A stretch of DNA of 64,000 nt, from NCBI GenBank assembly GCA_023313575.1, contig JAJTTP010000023.1, positions 124,001 to 188,000 of the forward strand, read 5' to 3'. Numbering within the stretch: the stretch's first letter is position 1; each line of letters begins with the position of its first letter. Shown one piece after another: positions 31,201 through 41,797 of the stretch. Source of the DNA: Eutypella sp. D-1. Its lineage: Eukaryota; Ascomycota; Sordariomycetes; Xylariales; Diatrypaceae. Below the pieces are notes generated by a model that saw only the letters and a list, made by a program, of their open reading frames with translations, did no database searches and was not told the origin of the DNA. A program made the translations under genes and the position numbers.

Positions 31201-33770
31201 TAGTCCTTATCGAGCTCGGGCCCTTCATCCTGCTCGTCGTCCTCAGTATCGCTCGTGGTCGAAGAGTTCTCCTCTTCCGGGTCGTCGTCCGGGTCGTAGG
31301 TCATCTGGAGAGACAGATTGTTTCCGTCGGCGGAGATGAAGAGGACGGTCCAGCGTTCGGCGCACGGGTGGCAGGATCCCGCGACGACCTCGGTGCCGAG
31401 AACCTGCATCATCTCGTGCATGGCCAGCCGTAACCGATAGCCTTCGTCCTCGTATTTGTTGTTGCGTCTCTGGCTGGCGGTGTCCGGGGCCGGGGGCGAG
31501 AGCCTATGCGGCGTGCCGGACGGGAGCTCCTCAAGCAGCGGCTCGCGTGAGGTGGTCGCGTCGCTCAGGACAGAGGACGCGCTTACGCTCAGGACCGAAG
31601 AGGTATCGAAATTGGACCGGGAGGTGTCGATAGAGATGGGCTGGGATATGCTAGAGAACCCGGAGATGGAGGGCGCGCCGGACCGCATACTACCGGACCG
31701 CGCAGACCGCGGGCGACGCTCGGGGAAGAGGGCATTCACAAGAGTAAGAAGATCCGCGGGGCTGATGACGAGGTACGGGCGCACCTCGGCAGTCTCCCTG
31801 AGGGAAGTGATCGACCGCGCCGGCAACAGACGGGGTGTCTTTTGGGACCTGGAGGGCATGAAACGACCTACAATGTTCTCAATATGCCCCTTGATCTTGG
31901 GGGGAATGGAGACGGGAATCTGGGGGTTGCCCAAGTAGTGGAGTCTGTCGGTGACCATCTTCTGGGCGCGGGTCACGACTTCCTTGAGGATCTTCTGGCG
32001 GGCATATTCGGTGATGTGGTACTCGGACATCAGACCGTGGCCCTCGGGATGAATCACGACGGCGGGCAACCAAGTGGAGAAGACCCATTTGTACACAAAC
32101 CATCTGCGGGTGTCATCGGCGAGGTTCCGGTCGAGACGACGCAGGACCTCGTTCCCGAGCTCGATGACGCCCTCGGGGATGCCGGTGGCGTCCTCGTCGT
32201 CGACGACCTCGAACAGCTCCTCGACTGCGCGGTCGTAGAACTCCTCGGCGGCAATGGCATCCTTGGTAGTCCAGTCGGAGACGTTGAAGCGGGTGCCCCT
32301 CTGGTCCTCGGCGCGATCGAGCAGGAACGCTCCGTCTTCCAGGATCCTCATCAGGTACCATTCCATATTGGACTGCCCGGACCAATCACGCATGGTAGAC
32401 CAAACATTCAGGATCTTGATCAAGGTAGGCTCACTATGGTTGCGGGTGGAGATCAGACGGGCGAAGGCGGTGGCCCAGATCTCCGTCCTCCGCTTGTCCT
32501 CGGCGCTATCGGGGCCGGCCGAGTTGGCGAAGGAGGTGTAAATCAGAGCAGAGAGGGGATCGTGTCGCTGGAAAGAGAGGAAGCGCTCGACGGCGTTGTG
32601 GGCCGGGCCGGAGCTCTTGCCGGCAGCGGTGGCGGCACTAGAGTGGGCACGTCCACTAGGACGGGTGGGGCCGGGGTGAAAGGGCAGGACGGTGTCTACG
32701 GGTTCCAATCCCTCGTGAAAGACGGCTAGGGCCTGTAGCTCCGAGGGGGTCAGGGAACAGAGGCGGGTAGCTAAGAAGTCCGGGTTGGTGCGGACCTGGG
32801 TCAGGAAGCTCAGGAAGGCTTCCCTGGCCGAGGCGGAGATGTCGTTGAGAAAGGGGGCGACCGAACTGCCGGAGGCAAGACTTCCGGTCGTGCTCAGGGG
32901 GGTCTCCAAGTTCAAGGTATCGGAGGACGGGCCGCCGGGAGACTGCAGGGACTCCATCTCGGGCTCCAAAATGGCAAAGCGCCGAGCGGCGTCGCAGGAG
33001 GTGCGAACGTCACGGATGGCGTCGAAGAGGTTCGCGAACGCGGGCTTGTCATCCTTCCGAAACAGGTCGGCCAAATTCCTCTGGGCGATCTGACCGCAAC
33101 GGGTGAACCGCGCCGACAGGGCGGTCGAGATCAAACTCCTCTGGAGACGAATGCGAGTGTTGGCGCGCTTGCGCTCCTGGTATTTGGAGAGTCTCACCAA
33201 ATGGGCCAACTCCTCGAGAGTGGTGCCCTCCTGCTCCAAATTTAAGTGCGGATTCGTGTATTGAGAAACGTCCGTGATGAGGGGCCGGGGTAAGGGGCGG
33301 GCGACCCCTTTGCCTTTCAAAATAGAGTCGGGCGGGCTAGGAGAGCCTCCCTCCTCTTCGTGGAGAGCGGACATCGGTTTAGGAGAGGCTTGGGCTATGA
33401 CGGGTTTCTGCGTCTGCGCACTCGCGCTCTCTTGTGGTGGTTGAGGCTGTTGATGTGAATGTTGCTGGTGTTGGTGTTGGTGGTGTTCTGAGTTTTGCGG
33501 CGGTGGCGGTGACGGCGGCTTCTGCTGCGTCTGCTGCTTCTGTTTCTGCTGATCCTGTTGGGAACTATCGTGAGACGGGTCCTCTTTCTGGCGTAGGGAT
33601 AACGTCACACTCCCGGACTCCGTTCCATGATGGCTAGCCTGGGCGGGACTCCGTGGACGTACGCCCCGTGACTTTGCCACCTCCTCATGACGAGACTCGG
33701 GCGATGGGGTGGGCGACCTCGAGGATCGTTGGGTGGCAGTTGGGGAAACGGCTATAGCAAAGACAGACAT
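28284..33770 (-). CDS. Large fungal protein with RasGAP-like region
   Basis: A 1828-codon uninterrupted ORF. The first 160 residues are low complexity (Gln/Pro/His/Ser). A helical region about 170-280 is followed by a stretch resembling a RasGAP fold: near residue 557 WFVYKWVFSTWLPAVVIHP recalls the FLRFxxPA core, followed by ARQKILKEVVTRAQKM where GAPs have a lysine-containing helix. Near residue 667 YLVISPADLLTLVNALFPE resembles a VPS9-type helix, but this is weak. A conserved block about 965-1160 (SDYVSAHLYWKTLQRLNAI, MWYVTDV) is unrecognised. Ser-rich linkers separate blocks, and the C-terminus (DPALMCVTFHWMKAAELGG) resembles a Sel1-like helix pair. A RasGAP/Rab-GEF-like trafficking or signalling role is only inference. 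Long antisense ORFs across this gene are shadows. Confidence 0.85.
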   Translation of the reverse strand: MSVFAIAVSPTATQRSSRSPTPSPESRHEEVAKSRGVRPRSPAQASHHGTESGSVTLSLRQKEDPSHDSSQQDQQKQKQQTQQKPPSPPPPQNSEHHQHQHQQHSHQQPQPPQESASAQTQKPVIAQASPKPMSALHEEEGGSPSPPDSILKGKGVARPLPRPLITDVSQYTNPHLNLEQEGTTLEELAHLVRLSKYQERKRANTRIRLQRSLISTALSARFTRCGQIAQRNLADLFRKDDKPAFANLFDAIRDVRTSCDAARRFAILEPEMESLQSPGGPSSDTLNLETPLSTTGSLASGSSVAPFLNDISASAREAFLSFLTQVRTNPDFLATRLCSLTPSELQALAVFHEGLEPVDTVLPFHPGPTRPSGRAHSSAATAAGKSSGPAHNAVERFLSFQRHDPLSALIYTSFANSAGPDSAEDKRRTEIWATAFARLISTRNHSEPTLIKILNVWSTMRDWSGQSNMEWYLMRILEDGAFLLDRAEDQRGTRFNVSDWTTKDAIAAEEFYDRAVEELFEVVDDEDATGIPEGVIELGNEVLRRLDRNLADDTRRWFVYKWVFSTWLPAVVIHPEGHGLMSEYHITEYARQKILKEVVTRAQKMVTDRLHYLGNPQIPVSIPPKIKGHIENIVGRFMPSRSQKTPRLLPARSITSLRETAEVRPYLVISPADLLTLVNALFPERRPRSARSGSMRSGAPSISGFSSISQPISIDTSRSNFDTSSVLSVSASSVLSDATTSREPLLEELPSGTPHRLSPPAPDTASQRRNNKYEDEGYRLRLAMHEMMQVLGTEVVAGSCHPCAERWTVLFISADGNNLSLQMTYDPDDDPEEENSSTTSDTEDDEQDEGPELDKDYHLLRDSVLKLVEDFEIPRGLDDRGNKTTLSNRASGLKRYRSKNKVVTPAKTMGSRNPFRKREEEKQQAQQDDSETGDNNEPSQDESPSQSVLVAMLTAAYSQSRVQSDYVSAHLYWKTLQRLNAITSSSLRRNGFEALLNIFSRGPRDSIRRSAAAIEEYDAWLIWLKQSQERHEGLVEFMVKRLRALRDKMWYVTDVHNSSPYTDLRSFCSALKIMGAPKKWEIFKRQRAQLSRGPVANYIYRTESQMLDILAAGEDQGGPNKLRDEQAEKTTNWLEQLGIDNFCRGEERIHRFCCELDLCVGKLVGDTMADAPVLWAGPLYSRDKRLLENNRGFRDKDSSIGMDDAVSVVSDPERRYASPTRRPAGSVRDLRSMSSYNLSQISVDSSRYNFSRASTVMSDILDSHEYFGGSSPVNAIDSTTTYWSPFQSTMQSTSSVATSRAQSPTTSMTNLSSSFSHPYPQNLPSHHSSSTRPGTSTSSIETVQIHQLSEEKQKFYADLRRTLTSLLLSDLGSLVFARGSETDEWFEKLGQDCIERRESQEQRTRRPTVRRHRLSKTASKQQRVIEKKKSSVNLRGVGDLAIDTGGDRSETSTIYGESSSAATSDTISSRSRTSSKSTTPDFPYKKAYQRLLRMFSVHPNPAIKLNALYELQQLIIASLSSGGRRSRWALRHQIMSNNDSITGMGGKKPHEQIIDSVRERRSQTIRGGSGAPDDAPDADTRSVISTGSTNPDTVVNILRSLFKDASIRPNSLFRDLQYIASFVPATVLDDTEQGKAFWDAGLAALSLKQDVCKTMVEVADEVVKAHAERRASNNSISSHDETSAAPASPKMMINHSLEDAARMLTITAKERDPTAQRELALFILGYPELVDKALLPLSKPREVFKQTVMEKFGARTNGGGRHSTDRGRAGLASAAAPAQAGQSDPGRENDARIDPALMCVTFHWMKAAELGGDELATRFIRQNEMGMA

Positions 33771-34217
33771 GGGTCAGCTCTGTTTTTATTAGACGACGAG
33801 AATCGCAGCAATATCCGGTCTGCTCAAATCTTCATATATTTTCTTGTGTTCTTTTTTTGGTTTTATTTTTCGTCGTAACTCACGAGGCGAGGTGTGTATG
33901 CAAACCGGGGATGAGAGTGATCGTTGCATTGAGATCATATTGGGCCCCATTTGAGGGTCTTATCTTGGAGAATGACCCCGGCACAGCATTACTATCAATA
34001 TGAGAAAAAATATCTTTTATTTTTAAGGGTCTTCAATGCGAAGGGGGTTCGACGCCGTCGTTATCGCAACCTTGGGAAGGATTGGCTGGTTGGCTGGCGT
34101 CTTGGGAATTCGCTCGATATGTGCTCGCTGCGGTGCTCGCTATGAGACGCGACACTTGTCAGGAATCCTGGGAAGTTGCAGATTCAGTTCACTTTAACCG
34201 GTTCCGATCGTATTGGT

Positions 34218-34250
34218 GTAGCTGTAGCTGTAGCTGTAGCTGTAGCTGTA
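34218..34250. repeat. (GTAGCT)5.5 microsatellite
   Basis: Hexanucleotide array about 450 bases upstream of the large RasGAP-like gene; it includes AGCT palindromes. It is followed 16 bases later by a 17-base G run. Confidence 0.85.
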
Positions 34251-34265
34251 TAGCTTCGTTCGAGT

Positions 34266-34282
34266 GGGGGGGGGGGGGGGGG
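34266..34282. repeat. Homopolymer run of 17 G
   Basis: The longest G run in the window, next to the GTAGCT array. Confidence 0.8.
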
Positions 34283-34687
34283 TTTCTCCGTTGAGGATAT
34301 CGTTAGTCTATCGTGGGGTCGTTATACAGATATGGGAACAGCAAGTACAAGACAAGACGGTATTATAACTGGAGCTGTAGCTGAAGCTGGATCTTAAGCT
34401 GATGTGTATATGCAAGTTGTATGAGTTGTTCAAAAGAGGTGGGATGTAATAATAACCCGACTGTCCAGTCCAGTCCACTGTGTATAAAATGTGTGTAAAT
34501 GTTTTAATGTGAATGTGTAAATGTGCAGGTAACCGCTGTTGGTTTCTGTCAGTACTACAACCGACAAGCCTTTGAAGAAGTAACTAAGTTCGTTCGTACA
34601 ACACGGCAGGCAGGGTTAAACCAGAAACAGAACAGTGTGCTTCTGCTGTCTCTGTTTTCTCGTCCTTACGGATATGGCAGTATGGGT

Positions 34688-34712
34688 TGGTGGTGGTGGT
34701 GGTGGTGGTGGT
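34688..34712. repeat. (TGG)8 microsatellite
   Basis: Eight TGG units with a G-rich plus strand in gene-free DNA; in frame it would read as a tryptophan run, which argues against a coding role. Confidence 0.85.
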
Positions 34713-36132
34713 AGTGGTGGTAGTAGTTGTACAGGTCGCAAAAGTTGTCAGGCGTGAAGGTGTTTGGTAGGGGATAGTCGCATAGTTATACATCCGTGGA
34801 TACCTCTTAAGACGTAGGAGGGACTTAAGGGTTGAGATGCTGTAGCCCAATCCCCGTCGTCCAGTGCCAGCCAGTGTCTATCCCCCCGGTGCCCGGCCCA
34901 GTAAATAAATGTCGGCGGTGCGGGCAAAGAACAGCGAAACCCAAGCCGTGGGGTAGTATATGACATTACCAGCTATACCTGATCGGGGCAAGTCGGAGGG
35001 TGGGAGGACGCCACCACCGACTTCGATATACTTGCAAAACAAGGCTATCTTCCATACAGCACAGATGTACCTCGACGACGAATGCTACATACAAGACATG
35101 GCAACATACAGCATAGTGGACAATTCATAGGTACATAAATAATATACATACAAGAGGTACAAGTAAGGGCGGAGGGGCCAAAGAGGGGCCAAAAGAACAC
35201 AGCAGAGGGAACATAACACGACACAAACGACACAACCTAGGAGCAGACAGGTTGGAACAGTTCAGTTCCAAGGTTTAATAGGCAGACAGGGCAGACAGAC
35301 AGATTGATAGACTACTTTCTGATTGATAGACTGACGAACAAACAGAGCGGTCGAGGAAGTGGGCCGCTGAATAACTTAGGTTAGTTAACAGGTGGTGGTG
35401 AGCTATAGGTACTTCCCAAGTTGCTTGTATTGACTTGACTTAACCTGTTTTGCCTCCATCGTGGTCACCCTATCGTGTTATTCTCTCACCGTCCACACAA
35501 GAATATTGGGTAGACGTGCTGAGTTATTCGTAGCCTATAGAGACCTTCCAGGGCTTCCAAGGTTACCATCGAAAGTGATAAATCCCTAAATCCCCCCATC
35601 TTAGGGTCGTACCTAAAGAGGGAGAGGCCCACTGCCACGCAGCAGCCCATCTATCTCTCATCCGGCCCGGCTACCTCCACCAGAAAGAAAGCAAAAAGCA
35701 ATCCCAAAACAGCAAAACAGCACGAGATAGAATCGGGACTTTCCAAGCTTGTCTCCCACGTTTCGGATCGTCTATCCCACTTTCTCCTCATACCCGTACC
35801 CATCTCATATCCATTTGATACCCATATCCATCTATGGATACCCCCATATTGAGATTCAGTGACCTGCCAGATAACTATAATTACCCGATCCATCCCAGCC
35901 CATCCCAGCCCAGCCCCAGCATGCGCCAGCCTCACTGGTTCACCGTCTGAGGGGCGGTGATGTCTTCGTATGTATGAATCTAAATCTCCTAACTAGCCAA
36001 CACAGCATATAAGTTGTCTCTCTCTGTCTAGCCGTCCGTCTAATAAAGTTGTCTTTTGTCCTGCTGTCCTTCGGAGGATCTAACTCTAATCTCGTAGCTC
36101 AACTTACTACAGGTACTGTACCCCCCCATCAC

Positions 36133-36156
36133 TGACGTTGACGTTGACGTTGACGT
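36133..36156. promoter_or_regulatory. Four tandem TGACGT (CRE half-site) hexamers
   Basis: TGACGT is repeated exactly four times head to tail. TGACGT is the core recognised by ATF/CREB-type bZIP factors. It may be a chance hexanucleotide microsatellite, but as a cluster it could bind such a factor. No gene lies within 2 kb on either side by this reading. Confidence 0.4.
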
Positions 36157-38962
36157 TGTTGACCGTTAGTCATCTACTGTCAACTCCGCTCCGTAGAACC
36201 TACCTGGAATTATCGTGTCGGTAAGTGGTTGAGCCTTCGTGTTAGTCGTTGTCAGTAGTAGTAGAGGCGCAGGCGTGTTAGACGAGCTCCAGGGCTCCAA
36301 AGCTGTCCGGGATCTCCGTAGTTCTCTTGCTGCCCGACCACTCAACTCCCTTGAATCCGTCTGCTCTAAGACAAGACAAGACAGCGCAACCCAAAACAAA
36401 ACACCACCCAGGTCTTTGTTAGAAGCTTCGGCGTCGAGTCCTCCGGCCGTGGATACCCGGGTTTGGTGGCCGAGCAGGTTGCACACACTCACTCACCTAT
36501 CAGCATCCGGGGGTAGTACCCTCCTCTCCTGCTTTACATTTGTTTTGTTTTGTTCTGTTTTCGTTGTGTTTCATCCGTGCAGTTGCAACTCTACTCTGCT
36601 GTCCAAGGCCCGAACCAAGAGAAGGGGAATAAAAACTTGGCCGGGCTACCAACGAACGAGTGGCGGATGAAGAAGAAGAATACCTACATAGGCAGGCCGC
36701 TACTTATGGCTCAGCTTATCCATCCATCCCCCCGTCACATTGCCAACAAAGACAAAACTTTCACGCGAACCGGCAGCAATAGACGGCCCAAGCAGATCGT
36801 GACAAGTTGTGCCCTCCCAAACATCTCAGCATCCTGCGTCATGCGGCCCACGAAGGGGATTCTGAGGGAACGGTACCCCCCTTCTGCCCCTTTTCCTTCC
36901 TATCAACTTATCAGCTTCGAGAAGACGATACAAGACATGCAGAGGCGAGCGGGATGGCCCTATTTCCACTTCACCCGACGTGCTTGATCGTCTCTCGCTT
37001 TTCTTTTTCTCTTTGGCTCCCTTTTTTTTGTTTATCTCTCCCGAATGTCTCGGCTCTCCGATATTCAGTTGGTCGTCCGTCTCTGCCAACCGCCTAAAAA
37101 AATCCCCACACCGTTGAGCCGCCCTATGCCAGCCTGCTTGGCTTGGTTCACGCAGAGTGGACAGGCCAGAAGGCAAAGGGGGAAAAAAAAAGACAGGTAC
37201 CGGACACGGAGAGACGTACAGGAGGTTCAACTAACCGCATGTGTGTTTTAGGTAGGTATCTACCAACGCTACCGCTCAAAAAGCCGACCTCTCTGAGTCG
37301 GGCATTTCAGAATAGCTACGCGGGTTACGGAGTAGACTAGCTGGGCTGCTGTTACTGGTTGTCTGGGTGTCTGGGTGTCTGGTGTCTGGGTTAGGTAGGT
37401 ATCGCTCATACCTAGTCTAAGCATCTGAGCATCTGAGCGTATGTGTGAGCTGTTCTTGCATCTCGCATCTCGCATTGCGCATCTCGCCTACCGTGTACGC
37501 CCATACACGATGGATAGATGACCCCTGTCCCTCAGCCCCTGTATCTACTACCCAGGTACGTATTTACCAATCTACCAGCCAGTAGACCGATCTACCAGGC
37601 TTCTAACTTCCAACACCGCCGACACGCTTCCCCATTCTTCAAGACCTTTTTCGTCTTTCCCCTCTTTCCCAATTCTGACCGTCCTTCCAAAACGGTCAGC
37701 AATGTCCTACCAGATAAGTTGGCAATGTGCGATGTGCAATGTGCAATGTAAGTAAGGGTAACGTGTATATCCGCAGCGGTCAAGCAGATTGCCAGAACAG
37801 GCAAGAAACAAGAAACCGGTATCTCCAAGGGCCCTCTTTCTCCCTCCCTCTCTCTCCCACCTGGGAACCCCCCCCCATTGAACCACCCCGCCAGCCCGCT
37901 GAAAATAATAATACAAAAACGGAAAGGTATTAAGAGGGTATGTAAAGAAAGAAAGAAGGAGAAAAAAAAGGGGAGACGCTAGGGCAGTCCGGGGGGCCCG
38001 TCAAATTCGGACCAATAGGGGTCAACCACGCGCACCATCGAGGCAACCAGGACCACTCAGGGCCAGTCGTAGAAGTCGAGCAAGCCAGGGATTTTCTTTT
38101 TTTGTTCTTCTCCCTCCAGACACACACCACACACTTCTTCTTGACGCTATGCTGCTTCTTTCTAACGTTTTATTTTTTTTTGCCAACGCATCAACAACCC
38201 TTTCCCAACCGCCCCCGTCCGCCAAACCCGCCTGCCCTCCTGCCCTGTCAACCAGCTTTTTGCCCACTAAGCCGCCAACCCGCCCCAACCCATCTTTGCC
38301 CATCCATCAATCGCCAACCCGCCTACGACGACGCACGCATTATGTAGGCAGGCACACACGCACTCGCACACGCACGTATGTAAGAACTGCACGTTCTTGC
38401 ATGGTGGTCCTCCGCCCGCCCATCCATCCTTGGCCCTGTCAATGTGCCACCGATGTAACCTTGTCAAGCGACGCCCGCTTGCCCGCTCCTGTACTTGTAG
38501 TATGTAGTCTGTCTGTATTGTGGTGTTGAGGCCCCATGTCAAAGTCCCCCCCCCCCACTCACTGCCCCAGCCAATCGCTCTCCTCGCGCAACTTTCTCTG
38601 CTTGCGTTCGGGTTGGCCACCACGAGCCCACCACTTAGATTATTCCACCACCCAATTGTGCCGTTTTGTCCATCGCCGCCACATTGGTCTGCGCCGGCTG
38701 CTGCAAGATGACCGGCGGGATGATTTGACACACGGATCCCCGCAGCAGCCTGTTTGGCCGGCAGCCAGGTTGCCAGGTAAGGTAGCGTAGCAGTGATAGC
38801 TCTAGTAGGCAAAAGTAGAGAGAGAGAGAAAAGAAAAGGAAGGATGCTGAGAGAAAAGGTCGCGTCAGATCGCGTAAGATCGCGTACTGCGCATGACGAT
38901 GACGCTGCATCCGGGGGGCACCACAGGCCATCATGATCATGCCGCTCTTCTGGAGTTGTCTG

Positions 38963-38983
38963 CGGCGGCGGCGGCGGCGGCGG
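38963..38983. repeat. (CGG)7 microsatellite
   Basis: Seven CGG units in gene-free DNA. Confidence 0.85.
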
Positions 38984-41647
38984 CCTCTCCCGTGGCGAAT
39001 GCTATGCGCTGTCTATCGTCTTACTTTTTTTTCAGCCTTGTAATGATCGGTTTTTGACGCACGTCAGATGTGAGCGCCGTCCATCCATCCGCGTCTGCCC
39101 GCCCGCCTGCCCGTCTGCTTGCCTGCGTAATTCCCTGCGTACTTGCTTAACTGCGCACAAGCTTACCTCTTGCTTCCTCTTGCTTACATAGACCCTCCAG
39201 CGCTTCTGTCCTATCCTCAGTGGATCGGTGTAAGAAATGCTAGATACCGTAACGGTCGCCCGCCCCTCCTGACTAATCCTGCCATGAGCCACTAATGCGG
39301 GTTCGTTTGGTTGAGCTTCATCCCCCTTTTCCACCCTCAGGGCTCCGGGGGGGATTTAGGCCCCGAAGTGGATTGCCGTCCAGGAGCCCAAGCTACTTCT
39401 CTAAGGATTCCCGCCCAGGATTTATTCGTTTCGTTTTCTCGTTTCTTCTCCTGCACGTCTGCACGTCTGTCCGGGAAAGGCTAACCCAGGTTTTATCGAG
39501 ATGCCGTTTCATTCGATCTGATCTGGTCTGGATACATGTACATTCCGACGGGTCCTAGATACAGGTGCAATCCGACGGGTCTGCTGCCATCTCCCAATGA
39601 TCGAGATGCGTATGCACTATCGTATCTGTATGAGGGTCCTCGTGGAGACATGTCCTTTCCACGCTATCCTATCTGCCAGCATTGCGGAACTACATCGTAC
39701 CCAGCATCACTAACTATGTACACAAGCCGCTTAGGACGTATTCGGACGCCGAAATACCTAGGTAAGCGCCGTGCGCCATGTGGTCTATTTCGGGAATGGG
39801 GCCTGCATTCTCATAAATCGAAGGCACGCAGCCCAACCCGTGGTTAGGCGCGGGGGTGGGTAACTCTGGGGCTCCCTCCCCATATGCGGCTGCTTCTGTC
39901 ATGACACGACAACTGGGCTGTCCCGTAAATCCCGCAGAATGGGGATGGCCATGGCCGGGAACGGCAAGGTTGGACACCAGGCCTCGGATGCTAGAACCCG
40001 ATTCTGGCTTGGAATACGTCAGTTTTGATGACAGATAGGTTGCGGTGAATGGCTTATAAAGAGACTTCAGTTCCAAGCGGGCCAATAGACAAGATTGATA
40101 TCTGAGCTTTGAGAAACGTATTAGGTATATAGGTGTAAAACGGAGAAGCCGCCAAGTGTCATGTAAAGGTCGGTAGTTGTCCCGGCTCTTTATCGGTTTG
40201 ATCGGTCTACGTTTGAGTATATAACGTGAACGTGAAGTGGACAACGGTGTAGGGCATAGTATAAACACCAGCTCCTGATTCAGTCATGGGCTTGATTGGA
40301 GCTCTGGATAACCTGCCGAAGTCTGACGAAAGCTTATGAGTGCTGGCAGCGACCTAGCTAGGAGCCACTAAGCTCTTCTATGAGAAACTGGCTCTTTGTA
40401 TTTGGAAAGGGCTGGCTTTATTAATAACTCGACCTCTCCTTAAATCCAACAGCGAAACTCTGGCTTCTGTGGGCGGTATTGCCAGTTAACGTCTTCAGTT
40501 AGGCACGAGTAGACTCATTTCAATAACCGAACGAGCCCTGATAGGGCATTCCTGTGATAGAAATCCAAACAGTGCGGTCATCACTAGTCTGCCGACCCAA
40601 GGTGATGGGTTCGTGTTATTAACGGGAGACATGTTATCCACCGGGTTAACAAGCCATTGTGATAAATGATATTGGCCTGTTAAGCCACTGGCCTAGGAGG
40701 GTTCTAGAGATAGAGAGTACATAGAAGCTTATCATACTCGAGTTCGATCTTTCCACCTTCAGGAACAATCTGTAGACCGAGGTCAAAATCTTGCTTCCAG
40801 TGGTTGACCCCCACGGCATGACGTCGGGACAAAGACAGAAGAGACTATGAAGGGGCAACAGCTGTAGCACGAGGACTCGCAAGTTGCACACCGTGGATAG
40901 TCTTAACCAAGAGGCTCACCGGCCATTATAATTGTGAAGAAACACACAAAAGACAGCATAGCCGCATGAAACGTCAGTTCGCCTAGAACCAACGCCCAAG
41001 TTAGCCCTGTGGCAGTTGACGGAAAGGTTCGGTGTAACGCCAATTTATAGACACTATACAGGCAATCCATGTGTTCATACCCACTTTCGATGCTTGATAG
41101 TAGCAGATTCTTCGTATTGTTCCCAGAGTTTAGCTTATTCAAGCCTAGGATATGAGAAGCTGCCCAAACCGCTGTGGCCTTGGACAGAATTGTAGCTTAC
41201 CGTACTTAGGTAGCTGTAGTGAAGGTGCTTAAGCTTTCCTGCATCTACCGCCAGTATACCCCTCCGCCAGTTCAACATCTACAACGACTCCTCGACGGCA
41301 AACCTCTTGTTTTGTATATACCGATTTGCGTTCGTGTATAGGAAGATCCTCGAAAACTCGGCTCGCCGTCGTACAGCTCTCCCGATCAAACAGCCACTTC
41401 ATTTCTCCAGCCAAGTATTTCCAAAACCAAAGTTGCCGCTGTGGGATGTTTTCCATGAACGGGTTTGCAGTTCTACCGCCACAAACTAAAGACAAATTTT
41501 CAAGTTGAACGGGAACCATGATCCCTAGACAGTTGCTTCCTGGCTTCTACGTGAGACTCGAAAGCTGCTCGCCTGGGGCATCGCCTCGTTTGTGAGACAA
41601 TCAAGATGTTGGTCAACATGGTTCTGCAATGATAGGGAAGCAATCGG

Positions 41648-41672
41648 ATTGGGGGCTATGTGGGTGTATAAG
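41648..41672 (+). promoter_or_regulatory. Inverted CCAAT box and TATA-like element upstream of the small spliced gene
   Basis: ATTGG (CCAAT on the other strand) lies at 41648-41652 and TATAAG at 41667-41672, 126 bases before the ATG at 41798. Spacing and order fit a fungal core promoter and support the gene call next to it. Confidence 0.45.
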
Positions 41673-41797
41673 AAGGGGGGGTTCGTAATGGAGATATGAT
41701 CAGTAGACATCACAAAGCATAGACGAATACACCCAAGCAGACGAATCCTTGATAGAAGCATCACCCAATTTTTAGCATCAACACTACAGCTGACAAT

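Larger units (their letters stand above)
33771..41797. other. Eight-kb gene-poor stretch
   Basis: No ORF carries a recognisable domain. Candidate ORFs of 100-184 codons (for example 39714-40268 minus, 39536-39847 plus, 36239-36670 plus) have no motif and lack the codon texture of neighbouring genes. The stretch is dense in simple repeats listed separately. TATA and pyrimidine-rich stretches occur but cannot be assigned to a gene. It contains the promoter of the large minus-strand gene at its left end. Multi-exon genes with very short exons, or non-coding RNAs, cannot be excluded. Confidence 0.45.

Noticed and set aside
36239..36987. Overlapping plus-strand ORFs of 143-145 codons
   Set aside because: They overlap each other in different frames and contain no family signal.
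39714..40268. 184-codon minus-strand ORF in the gene-poor stretch
   Set aside because: No motif, no clear promoter, and Arg/Ser/Leu-rich composition like random sequence; expression data would be needed.
41229..41519. 96-codon minus-strand ORF just upstream of the small spliced gene
   Set aside because: Composition is fairly protein-like, but no domain, intron or orthologue could be recognised, so it was not called.
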